DNA from: Flavicella sp042091695
GTDB lineage: Bacteria; Bacteroidota; Bacteroidia; Flavobacteriales; Flavobacteriaceae
Assembly (NCBI GenBank): GCA_042091695.1
Contig: JBELHA010000066.1
Span: 1 to 9,165 of the forward strand
Direction of reading: 5' to 3'
Length of the DNA: 9,165 nt
Numbering within the stretch: position 1 is the stretch's first letter; every line of letters starts with the position of its first letter. The position numbers were made by a program, and so were the translations under genes. The notes under the pieces are model-generated. The model saw only the letters and a program-made list of their open reading frames with translations, had not been told where the DNA came from and searched no databases. This document shows positions 1 to 7,271 of the stretch, one piece after another.

Positions 1-1077
1 GGAAATGGGATTTTCATTCAAAAACATGCTGAAGCGGTTGCCTTGACAAACAATGTTTATGTCTTGCATATCATTACCGACCCAAACAATACTAAAAATA
101 TTGAAATCACAAAAAACACACAAGATGGAATAACGGCTTATATTGCCTATTTAAAGCCAACCTCTAGTAATATTATAAAGTTCTTTAGATATTGGAAAGC
201 TTACCGTCAGATCAAACGAAAAATTCCAAAAATAGACATCAACCATGTCAATGTAACTTACCCTATTGGATTGATAGCTCTTTTAGAAAAACACTTTTTA
301 GGCAAGCCGTATATAGTTTCTGAGCATTGGTCAATTTACCAAGAACCCTTATGTAATTCTATTGGTTTTTTTCAAAAAAAGGCAACATTACTAATTGCAA
401 AGAGCGCAAATTTCATATGTCCTGTATCCCTATATTTAGAAAAAGTAATGCAAGATTTCGGTATAAAAGGCAACTACCAATGTGTACCAAATGTAGTCAA
501 CACAGAACTTTTCACTCCTTCTACTTCTAGAGATACAACATATTTCGAGGTGACTCATATCTCTAATATGAAAAATGATTGTAAAAATATAAGTGGGATG
601 CTCAGGACAATCTCTAGTTTATCTGATCAAATTCCAAGATTACGCTTTAATCTTATTGGAAGCAACACAGAACAACATTTAGAAGAGATTATCTCTTTGG
701 GCTTGAAAAATATTCGTGTTATCGGACATTTACCCCATATTGAAATGGTCAACTACCTACAGCAATCGGATGTTTTTTTACTTTTTAGCAATTACGAAAA
801 TCTCCCTTGTGTAATTCTAGAGGCATTTGCATGTGGAGTTCCTGTAATAAGTTCAAATGTTGGAGGTATCCACGAGTACTTCCCAAAAGATTTTGGAACT
901 TTGGTTCCTGCCAAAGATGAAGCGGCATTGGAAAACGCAATTTTAGCACTTTACAAATCTGAATCGCAAGCTAATCCTCAAGAAATGCATGATTATGCCG
1001 TACAGCATTTTAGCCTCAAAGCTATAAATCAAATTTTCAACAAAATTTACGAACAGTCAGACATTACAAAAACTTAA
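1..1077 (+). CDS. GT4-family glycosyltransferase, 5'-truncated by the window edge
   Basis: The open frame runs from base 1 (GNGIFIQKHAEAVA...) into the rest of the protein, so the real start lies upstream. The first in-frame start-like codon, TTG at 43, is internal to a conserved N-terminal stretch (G-N-x-F-I-x-x-H-A-E-A-V-A). 358 codons are visible. The C-terminal half is a GT-B nucleotide-sugar-binding domain: VPNVVNTELF (bases about 484-513), a strand/loop ending in NLIG, and the E-x7-E motif of GT4 retaining enzymes in ENLPCVILE (796-822), followed by GVPVISSNVGGIHE. The family transfers a sugar from a nucleotide donor to a glycan or lipid acceptor at the cytoplasmic face of the inner membrane. 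Donor and acceptor cannot be told from sequence. No membrane segment is visible. It converges on the deacetylase-like gene with a 49-base gap and no clear terminator between them. Family confidence is high; exact role is unknown. Confidence 0.9.
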   Translation, partial: GNGIFIQKHAEAVALTNNVYVLHIITDPNNTKNIEITKNTQDGITAYIAYLKPTSSNIIKFFRYWKAYRQIKRKIPKIDINHVNVTYPIGLIALLEKHFLGKPYIVSEHWSIYQEPLCNSIGFFQKKATLLIAKSANFICPVSLYLEKVMQDFGIKGNYQCVPNVVNTELFTPSTSRDTTYFEVTHISNMKNDCKNISGMLRTISSLSDQIPRLRFNLIGSNTEQHLEEIISLGLKNIRVIGHLPHIEMVNYLQQSDVFLLFSNYENLPCVILEAFACGVPVISSNVGGIHEYFPKDFGTLVPAKDEAALENAILALYKSESQANPQEMHDYAVQHFSLKAINQIFNKIYEQSDITKT

Positions 1078-1126
1078 ACTAACTCTGTTGCACCGCTAAA
1101 AAAGAGTATCTGTAGAAAACATTTTC

Positions 1127-2431
1127 TTATTTGGCCACTTCCACCACTTTTTCATAAAAAGTACTCCATCCTTTCCACTGCTCGTAATCACTCAAAACCT
1201 CGTTGTGAAACAAGACCGAAAAAGTTCCATTGACAGATCTTACTTGTCTACAAATTTGGGTAACTTGTTGCAGGGCTTTTTTAGGAGACAATTGCAATAC
1301 TTCGTTGAGAACTGTATCTGAGACAGCAAAAGGAACGATTTTTAAGGGGGTTTGGATTTCAAAATCCAAATCGTAAAAATAGTAAGGACTACAAGTACTT
1401 GCACGAAAACCAATGGCATTGGGATAACCCATAGAATGGTCTTCTTCCACCTCCATATCGATTAGATTTTGATAAGTCTGCGGCAAATAGTTTCGCAACA
1501 TGTGTTGTCTAGATTTACTGACAGGTGTATTGATAATAGATGCCAATTTTTGCAGTTCTTTTTTGAGCAAGACTTCATCTTTCATGGTTCCATAAGAGGC
1601 ATTTAATCCTACTTTTACATAATCAGACATGGATTTTATCAGAAGAAAAAACCTGTTTTTAGTAATCGAAATATTATTGTCATAAGTAGTTGCATTCGAA
1701 ATTAGAAAAAACACAAAGGTCCGTATGCTGTATTTTTTGTTGATGCGAACAATTTCGTCATAGGTATCGTAAGGGTCTTTTTTTATTTTTAGTAGGACCC
1801 AGATACGCTCAAAAAAGGCAGACAATCGAAGTGTAAAGAAATCTACAATAAACCCGGTCAATGTTCGAATCACTCCTCTAGAGCGGTAAATAAAAACCTG
1901 ATTTACGTCAAAGCTACTTATAAATTGGTAGGAACGGGTTTCAGTTTCTTGGTTAGGGAAACGTTCTTTTAGTGCATCAAAAAATTTATAGGCCCATATA
2001 TCTACCAAGGGTTTTTTCAAAAAATCGTGTTGGTGAGCCAAACTTTCTTCCACCGGAAAACATTCGTGTTCGTCTCTGACATGTGGCAGGTATTCTTCAT
2101 ATCGTGAAATTAAATAGAAACTCGCCGCAAAGATGTCAAATGGAATAGCTGATTTTACACCTGCATTGAAAAAACAAGGAATTGCTGTTCCCCATGAACT
2201 CATCGCAATTTCTACATCGTTGATCCCTTGCTCAAAAAGTAAATTATTGGCTTTGACAAAAAACTCCTTCCCAAGTGCTTGTTTAGAGTAATTCATTTTC
2301 ATACCATTGTAGGCCACAAACTCCTCAACCTTAGTGGTAAAACTTACAGGGACATTTAAGATTCTCACAAATATATGTTTGAATATATAACTGAACCTAG
2401 GGGTTATTTTATGTGTATAAACTAAAATCAT
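1127..2431 (-). CDS. Polysaccharide deacetylase-like protein with altered metal-ligand positions
   Basis: 434 aa from the ATG at 2431. An upstream in-frame GTG at 2470 is possible, but MILVYTHKITPRF is the start I know for this Bacteroidetes family. The N-terminal half (to about residue 140) carries the family-typical SSWG...PCFFNAG and FDIFAASFYLISRYEEY. The C-terminal half resembles a NodB-type carbohydrate esterase barrel: SFDVN (residues 173-177) at motif 1, GLNASY (275-280) at motif 2, SRQHML (307-312), GFRAST (342-347) and LFHNE (408-412). As I recall relatives, motif 1 is D-x-D and motif 2 is G-[IL]-H-P-S; here these read D-V-N and G-L-N-A-S, so two likely metal ligands are Asn. Arg343 and His409 remain. 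It could be a poorly active enzyme or a non-catalytic paralogue. It lies 66 bases downstream of radC on the same strand, with a possible promoter of its own inside radC. The substrate is unknown. Confidence 0.82.
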   Translation of the reverse strand: MILVYTHKITPRFSYIFKHIFVRILNVPVSFTTKVEEFVAYNGMKMNYSKQALGKEFFVKANNLLFEQGINDVEIAMSSWGTAIPCFFNAGVKSAIPFDIFAASFYLISRYEEYLPHVRDEHECFPVEESLAHQHDFLKKPLVDIWAYKFFDALKERFPNQETETRSYQFISSFDVNQVFIYRSRGVIRTLTGFIVDFFTLRLSAFFERIWVLLKIKKDPYDTYDEIVRINKKYSIRTFVFFLISNATTYDNNISITKNRFFLLIKSMSDYVKVGLNASYGTMKDEVLLKKELQKLASIINTPVSKSRQHMLRNYLPQTYQNLIDMEVEEDHSMGYPNAIGFRASTCSPYYFYDLDFEIQTPLKIVPFAVSDTVLNEVLQLSPKKALQQVTQICRQVRSVNGTFSVLFHNEVLSDYEQWKGWSTFYEKVVEVAK

Positions 2432-2497
2432 GTAGAAATAACGCTTATGCTTAGTACCCAAAACAGGCACTTTTAGAGACGCAATCTCCCATTTTTT

Positions 2498-3199
2498 TTA
2501 GATAAGATTTGCGTCAGCAAAGCTAAAATAGTCTTTTTCTGTTACAATTAAATGGTCCAAAACCTTTATATCTAGTGTCGCTGCTGCCTTGCATAACTTT
2601 TCAGTAATAGCTTTGTCGGCAACACTAGGGCGCAAACTTCCAGAAGGATGGTTGTGTGCTAAAATAACAGCTACTGCAAGTAGTTCAAGTGCCTTACTTA
2701 GAATCAAGCGTACATCGACAAGGGTAGCTGTCAAGCCCCCTTTGCTCACTTGCAAACAGAACAACACTTTATTAGAATTATTGAGAAATACCACCCAGAA
2801 TTCTTCGTGTTTCAAATGAGATAAATAAGGACGCATCAAGTCAGATCCCTCCTTGCTAGATGTCACATAACTTGGAGCAATTGATTGAGATTGCGTAGCT
2901 CTTCGCCCCAATTCCAAAGCAGTGAGAATCGTAGTTGCCTTGGCAATACCTACACCTTTAAAAGCAGTTAATTGCCCGATAGACATTGTTGCCAATGCCG
3001 CAGGATTGTTCTCACAATGCACCAAAATTTTTTGAGCCAAGGTGACTGCACTCTCATTTTTAGACCCCGTACTTATTAAAATGCCCAATAGCTCCGCATT
3101 GGTCAAAGTATGTTTACCGTGTTGTAACAAACGTTCTCGAGGTCTGTCTTGACGGTCCCAATCTCGAATAGAAAGTGATGTATTTGATTTCTTTTTCAT
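2498..3199 (-). CDS. radC: RadC family JAB/MPN-domain protein
   Basis: 233 aa from the ATG at 3199. An in-frame GTG at 3205 would lie almost on the -7 promoter element, so ATG is preferred. The N-terminus has the RadC signature (residues 11-46: IRDWDRQDRPRERLL, then LTNAELLGILISTG). A helix-hairpin-helix follows at about 77-100 (LTAFKGVGIAKATTILTALE). The C-terminal JAMM metalloprotease fold has Glu133 (HEEFWVV) and the zinc motif H-x-H-x10-D: His182, His184, Asp195 in HNHPSG...PSVAD. All JAMM residues are intact and the length is typical. The family was named for a DNA-repair phenotype that was later questioned; its biochemical role is unsettled. It is divergent from trkA and followed by the deacetylase-like gene, with which it may be co-transcribed. 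Confidence 0.95.
   Translation of the reverse strand: MKKKSNTSLSIRDWDRQDRPRERLLQHGKHTLTNAELLGILISTGSKNESAVTLAQKILVHCENNPAALATMSIGQLTAFKGVGIAKATTILTALELGRRATQSQSIAPSYVTSSKEGSDLMRPYLSHLKHEEFWVVFLNNSNKVLFCLQVSKGGLTATLVDVRLILSKALELLAVAVILAHNHPSGSLRPSVADKAITEKLCKAAATLDIKVLDHLIVTEKDYFSFADANLI
2518..2547 (-). promoter_or_regulatory. Predicted promoter inside the 3' end of radC, facing the deacetylase-like gene
   Basis: On the minus strand, TTG at 2547-2545 is followed after exactly 19 bases by TAGCTTTG at 2525-2518, matching the Bacteroidetes -33/-7 pattern (TTG-N19-TAnnTTTG). It lies within the last codons of radC. The deacetylase-like ATG is 86 bases further on, giving a leader of about 80 bases. 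Confidence 0.5.
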
Positions 3200-3206
3200 A
3201 GCCACT

Positions 3207-3214
3207 CAAAGATA
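3207..3214 (-). promoter_or_regulatory. Predicted radC -7 element (TATCTTTG)
   Basis: Read on the minus strand, 3214 to 3207 is TATCTTTG, a full match to TAnnTTTG and the same octamer as at kdsA. No TTG was found at the proper upstream spacing. Only seven bases separate it from the radC ATG at 3199, so the transcript would be leaderless or nearly so. It also argues against the GTG at 3205 as the start. Confidence 0.5.
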
Positions 3215-3304
3215 CAGGAATCAGCACTGAAATAGTCGCTTGACTCATACCACTACAAGAGTGTAAATAACGAGGAGAAAATACTGTATGTTTTTAATAG
3301 TTAG

Positions 3305-3312
3305 TATATTTG
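3305..3312 (+). promoter_or_regulatory. Predicted trkAH -7 element (TATATTTG)
   Basis: TATATTTG fully matches TAnnTTTG and lies 17 bases before the trkA ATG at 3330. The -33 position is weak: CTG at 3284-3286 with an 18-base spacer instead of TTG. It supports 3330 as the start, because the upstream ATG at 3288 would not be in the transcript. Confidence 0.5.
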
Positions 3313-3329
3313 TAGAAAATTTGAAACCG

Positions 3330-4679
3330 ATGAAAATTATTATTGCGGGAGCAGGAGATGTAGGATTTCACTTAGCGAAACTATTGTCCAAGGAGTCACA
3401 GGACACCTACGTCATAGACCCTAGTGCTGCGAAACTAAAATATATAGACGATCATTTGGATGTGATCACACTCAAAGGAGATGCGACTTCTATACAAACG
3501 CTCAGAGAAGTGCAGATTGAAACTGCTGACCTAATTTTAGCAGTAACCGAGTCTCAAAACACCAATTTGACCGTAGCTGCTCTCAGTAAAAAATTAGGGG
3601 TAAAAAAGACTATTGCACGTATACAAAACACCGAATTTCTTTCGACCAAAGAAATCAACTTTGCAGAAGTAGGAATCGATTATATGATTTCTCCGGAGTA
3701 CTTGGCATCCAAAGAAATTGAGCTCTTACTAAACGAATCTATTTTTAATGACAAGATTGAGTTTGAAAAAGGAATCTTTAATATCCTAGGAGCCAAATTA
3801 ACAAGTAACTCTCCCTTATTGGACAGAACGGTGCAAGAAGCCAAAGAAAATTTTTCAACTATAGATTTTATCACTATTGCCCTCAAAAGAGAAAATGAGT
3901 CAGAGACTATTATTCCTAGAGGTAATACGGTATTCAAAGAAAACGACCAAGTCTATTTCTCTGTTCCCAAAAACCATGTTGGCAAAATATACACTTTGAT
4001 TGGAAAAGAAAAAGTAGGAATTAAAGACGTCATGATCCTTGGGGGAAGCAAGATCGGTGAAAAGGCAGCTGCCTCATTGTGTAGCAATAACTTCAATGTA
4101 AAGTTGATTGAAAGTAAAAGAGAGAAAGCTTTTGAACTTGCAGACACCTTAAGTGATACCTTGATCATTCAAGGAGACGGAAGAAATGTAGACTTACTCG
4201 AAGAAGAATCCATTTCAAATATGGATGCTTTTGTGGCGGTTACTGGAAATTCTGAAACCAACATCATGTCTTGTTTGGTGGCTAAATCCAAAGGAGTTGA
4301 AAAAACCATCGCTTTGGTAGAGAACATGGATTATATCAATATTTCTCAAACGATTGGGATCGATACCCTAATCAATAAAAAACTATTGGCGGCTTCTGCT
4401 ATTTTTAAACACGTTCGAAAAGGAAAGGTCTTGGCATTGGCCAACCTTCACAATGTAGATGCGGAAGTATTAGAGTTTTTTGTCCGTAGAAACACAAAAA
4501 TCACAGAAAAACCTATTAAAGATATCAAGCTTACAGAAAAAGCGGTCTTTGGGGGTGTGATTCGAAATGGAAAGGCTTTGATGACTTTTGGAAATTTCCA
4601 GATAGAAGCAGGAGACAAAGCCATTGTCTTTTGTTTGCCTGAAGCTATTGGAGAGGTAGAAAAGCTTTTTAACAGTTGA
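3330..4679 (+). CDS. trkA: Trk potassium uptake regulatory subunit TrkA
   Basis: 449 aa from the ATG at 3330. An upstream in-frame ATG at 3288 would precede the predicted promoter element at 3305-3312 and would add 14 residues before the nucleotide-binding strand, so 3330 is chosen. There are two RCK units. The first Rossmann domain begins MKIIIAGAGDVG (GxGxxG at 7-12, acidic Asp30 ending strand 2), followed by a TrkA_C domain around 145-215. The second Rossmann domain begins VMILGGSKIG (238-243, Glu261), with a second TrkA_C domain around 365-445. Length and duplication match classical TrkA. It is a cytoplasmic, peripheral-membrane nucleotide-sensing (NAD(H)/ATP-type) ring that gates TrkH. 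The TGA stop is separated from the trkH ATG by two bases, which implies one operon with coupled translation. Confidence 0.96.
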   Translation: MKIIIAGAGDVGFHLAKLLSKESQDTYVIDPSAAKLKYIDDHLDVITLKGDATSIQTLREVQIETADLILAVTESQNTNLTVAALSKKLGVKKTIARIQNTEFLSTKEINFAEVGIDYMISPEYLASKEIELLLNESIFNDKIEFEKGIFNILGAKLTSNSPLLDRTVQEAKENFSTIDFITIALKRENESETIIPRGNTVFKENDQVYFSVPKNHVGKIYTLIGKEKVGIKDVMILGGSKIGEKAAASLCSNNFNVKLIESKREKAFELADTLSDTLIIQGDGRNVDLLEEESISNMDAFVAVTGNSETNIMSCLVAKSKGVEKTIALVENMDYINISQTIGIDTLINKKLLAASAIFKHVRKGKVLALANLHNVDAEVLEFFVRRNTKITEKPIKDIKLTEKAVFGGVIRNGKALMTFGNFQIEAGDKAIVFCLPEAIGEVEKLFNS

Positions 4680-4681
4680 TC

Positions 4682-5814
4682 ATGGGGCGTTTGAATTATA
4701 AAATTATCGGAAGCTTTTTAGGATACATCGTAATGCTCAACGGATTGTTTATGCTGTTGTCGTCTCCATTTAGTTTTTACAATCACGAAGAAGCTGGTTT
4801 TCAGATTTTAGCAGCTGGTGGCTGCACCTTATTTTTAGGTTTTTTATTGTGGCTTTTCAACAGAAAAGCACCCAAAACAGTTCAAAAAAGAGAGGGGTAT
4901 TTAATCGTAACCTTAGGCTGGGTTGCCTTGACACTAACGGGAGCAATCCCTTATCTGTTTACAGGTACTATTCCCAACCTCGCTTCTGCTATTTTTGAAA
5001 CGATCTCAGGCTACTCAACAACCGGAGCTTCTATCATCAATAACATAGAGGCCCTACCGAACGGAATATTGATCTGGCGAAGTGCTACGCATTGGATCGG
5101 TGGAATGGGAATCATCGTATTGACCATTGCTATTTTACCACTATTGGGTATTGGAGGTATGCAGCTGTTTATGGCAGAAGCACCGGGACCCTCCACAGAC
5201 AAGATGCACCCTAGAATCACTCAAACTGCAAAGCGTTTGTGGCTGATTTATGTATCCTTGACCATCACTGAATTTTTGTTACTAAAGATTGCTGGCATGA
5301 CCTGGTTTGACGCACTGAACCATGCCATGGCAACCATGAGTACAGGAGGATTTTCGACAAAAAACACAAGTATGGCCTATTGGAACCACGCACCGGCCAT
5401 CCAGTATATAGTCATTGCCTTTATGTTTATTGCAGGAACCAATTTTGTATTGACTTACTTTGCCCTAAAAGGAAAAGTTCAAAAGGTTTTTAAAAACGAA
5501 GAATTCAAGTATTATTTCTTTGGATCCATCGCTTTGACATTGGCCATTACAGGTCTTGTCTATTTCTTTGAACCTACAGATGTGGTTGCTACGATTGCGC
5601 ACCCTGCACCTTGGGGAGCATTTGAAAGTGCATTTAGGCATTCTGCTTTTCAAGTAGTATCTATNNNNNNNNNNNNNNNNNNNNNNNNNNNNNNNNNNNN
5701 NNNNNNNNNNNNNNNNNNNNNNNNNNNNNNNNNNNNNNNNNNNNNNNNNNNNNNNNNNNNNNNNTGTTTACCGTTTTGATATTGTTTACTCCTTATTTTT
5801 GGAAAAAGAGCTAA
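4682..5814 (+). CDS. trkH: Trk potassium channel subunit TrkH, interrupted by an assembly gap
   Basis: The start is the ATG at 4682, two bases after the trkA stop. 327 codons are readable before the N run at 5665. After it, the frame beginning at 5767 reads FTVLILFTPYFWKKS and stops with TAA at 5812-5814, a hydrophobic last helix with a short basic tail typical of TrkH C-termini. Multiple membrane segments are visible. Two of the four pore-loop filters are present: SGYSTTGAS (residues 109-117) and MSTGGFST (219-226). The third filter should begin just after the break (...AFQVVS) and the fourth also falls in the gap. The frames before and after the N run disagree when it is counted as 100 bases, so the gap size is not real; reading straight through the N's gives a false stop near 5779. 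About 140-160 residues are probably missing, judging by the usual 480-500 aa. The protein is the inner-membrane K+ translocating subunit and works with TrkA. Confidence 0.93.
5665..5764. other. Assembly gap of exactly 100 N
   Basis: This is a run of exactly 100 N inside trkH. One hundred is a common placeholder for a scaffold gap of unknown length. Continuity of trkH requires a missing length of 3k+2 bases, and 100 is 3k+1, so the placeholder cannot be the true size if the gene is intact. Confidence 0.98.
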
Positions 5815-5836
5815 TGGAACAGTATTTATAACTATA

Positions 5837-5867
5837 AAAGCAGTCTATGAAGACTGCTTTATTTTTT
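5837..5867 (+). terminator. Rho-independent terminator of trkAH
   Basis: A perfect 10-bp stem (AAAGCAGTCT at 5837-5846 with AGACTGCTTT at 5851-5860) has a 4-base loop ATGA and is followed, after one A, by six T's (5862-5867). It begins 22 bases after the trkH stop. On the minus strand there is no clean T-run after the hairpin, so it should act mainly on trkH transcripts. Its right arm overlaps codons 451-453 of mpl, and the mpl stop codon falls at the left arm/loop junction. Confidence 0.85.
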
Positions 5868-7209
5868 CTGTCAAAGTATCAAAATCCAAGCCTCCATAAT
5901 TTCCAGAACTCATCAATAACAAAGCTGTATTCGTGAGGTTATGAGCAAACAGGAATTCCTGAAACTCTTTAGGATCCGTATACACTATCAAATCTTCACG
6001 CTCAAAAGCGGTCTTTATTTGAGTAGCGCTCACAATATCTAGACGTTTTAGGGCTACCGCTTCAGGCGAATAGAAAACAACCGCCTGGTCAGCTGGATTC
6101 AATGCTCCTTTGTACTGTTGAAGAAACTCAGCATTTAAGCTACTATAGGTGTGCAATTCCAAACATGCGATGACCTTTCTTTTGCTGTATTGTTTTTTAA
6201 CCGCTTTGGTAGTTGCCTCTACTTTTGAAGGTGCATGTGCAAAGTCTTTGAAGACCACTGTATTTGACGTTTCTGCAATTTTCTCCAAGCGCTTGCTAGC
6301 TCCAGAGAAACTCGCAATCGCCTCATAAAATTCTTCCTCTCCTACTCCCATGTGTTGGCAAATCCATTTGGCACCCGCAAGATTTTGTAAGTTGTGACCT
6401 CCAAAAATCTCCAATGGCAAATCCCCTTCTGGAGTTTCCAAGTAGGTAGTTCCATCGATAATATTGTGGTCTGGCGTAAAATAAGGGTAGCGTTTGATGG
6501 TATGTGCACTTTCTTCTACTACCTCTTGTACATGGGTATCCTCCACATTGTAAACCATGATACCACCATTGGTCAAGGAATCTGTAAAAATGCGGAATTG
6601 TTCTTTGTAGTTTTCAAAGGTTGGAAACACATTGATATGATCCCAAGCGATACCACTCAACAAGGCTATATTGGGTTTGTAGAGGTGAAATTTAGGACGA
6701 AGGTCAATCGGTGATGACAAATACTCGTCTCCTTCCAATAGCATAAAATCATTGTCATCTGTAAGATGCACCATGGTATCAAAGCCTTCCAATTGCGCCC
6801 CCACCATATAGTCTACTTCACGATCGTGGTATTGCAACACGTGTAAGATCATAGAAGTGATGGTCGTTTTCCCATGGGAACCACCAATAACGACTCTTGT
6901 TTTATCTTTAGACTGTTCGTATAAAAATTCAGGATAGGAATAGATTTTCAGTCCTAGCTCCTGGGCTTTTAACAGTTCAGGGTTGTCTGCTTTGGCGTGC
7001 ATCCCCAACACAATAGCGTCTAAATTTTCAGAAATCTTTTCAGGAAACCATCCAAATGCTTCCGGTAAAAGTCCTTTCGCTTGCAGACGCGATTTTGAAG
7101 GTTCAAAAATAGCATCGTCACTTCCTGTAATCGTATCTCCTTTGGCAGCCAAGGCCATTGCTAAATTGTGCATGGCACTTCCTCCTATGGCAATAAAATG
7201 TATGTTCAT
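5845..7209 (-). CDS. mpl: UDP-N-acetylmuramate:L-alanyl-gamma-D-glutamyl-meso-diaminopimelate ligase (Mpl)
   Basis: 454 aa, ATG at 7209. It is a Mur-ligase-family protein with all three domains. The N-terminal UDP-binding Rossmann domain has IAIGGSAMHNLA (6-17). The central ATPase has the P-loop GSHGKTT (110-116), LLEGDEY (157-163) and AWDHINVF (188-195), then GGHNLQNL (270-277). The C-terminal domain contains FSGASKRLE (301-309) and DFAHAP (322-327). The SGASKRLE stretch, the SSPIDLRPKF segment and the length of about 450 fit Mpl better than MurC. In known members the enzyme reattaches the recycled tripeptide L-Ala-gamma-D-Glu-meso-DAP to UDP-MurNAc in the cytoplasm, bypassing de novo MurC/D/E steps. 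It sits 62 bases downstream of the M28 peptidase gene on the same strand. No strong promoter of its own was seen; TACATTTA at 7236-7229 is a one-mismatch -7 candidate. MurC is the main alternative label. Confidence 0.92.
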   Translation of the reverse strand: MNIHFIAIGGSAMHNLAMALAAKGDTITGSDDAIFEPSKSRLQAKGLLPEAFGWFPEKISENLDAIVLGMHAKADNPELLKAQELGLKIYSYPEFLYEQSKDKTRVVIGGSHGKTTITSMILHVLQYHDREVDYMVGAQLEGFDTMVHLTDDNDFMLLEGDEYLSSPIDLRPKFHLYKPNIALLSGIAWDHINVFPTFENYKEQFRIFTDSLTNGGIMVYNVEDTHVQEVVEESAHTIKRYPYFTPDHNIIDGTTYLETPEGDLPLEIFGGHNLQNLAGAKWICQHMGVGEEEFYEAIASFSGASKRLEKIAETSNTVVFKDFAHAPSKVEATTKAVKKQYSKRKVIACLELHTYSSLNAEFLQQYKGALNPADQAVVFYSPEAVALKRLDIVSATQIKTAFEREDLIVYTDPKEFQEFLFAHNLTNTALLLMSSGNYGGLDFDTLTEKIKQSS

Positions 7210-7271
7210 CTGAAATCAATTATGTGGGTAAATGTACTAAAAAACTCTTGTGAATGTAGGTAATCCTTCTG

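Noticed and set aside
43..45. TTG as the start of the glycosyltransferase
   Set aside because: The same frame continues without a stop to base 1 and encodes a conserved N-terminal stretch, so the gene is cut by the window edge.
1078..1126. Possible terminator between the glycosyltransferase and the deacetylase-like gene
   Set aside because: Only GAAAACATTTTC can fold; it has a tiny AT stem with no adequate loop or T-run.
2432..2470. GTG at 2470 as the start of the deacetylase-like gene
   Set aside because: It would add 13 residues before the family-typical MILVYTHKITPR start; ATG at 2431 fits better, though GTG is not excluded.
3235..3263. Small inverted repeats in the radC/trkA intergenic region (AGTC-GCTT-GACT and CACT-ACAAG-AGTG)
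   Set aside because: Four-base stems occur by chance; there is no T-run and no sign of a structured RNA or operator.
5765..5779. Short C-terminus CLPF for TrkH across the N run
   Set aside because: This is an artefact of counting the placeholder as 100 real bases; the neighbouring frame gives a proper TrkH C-terminus ending at 5814.
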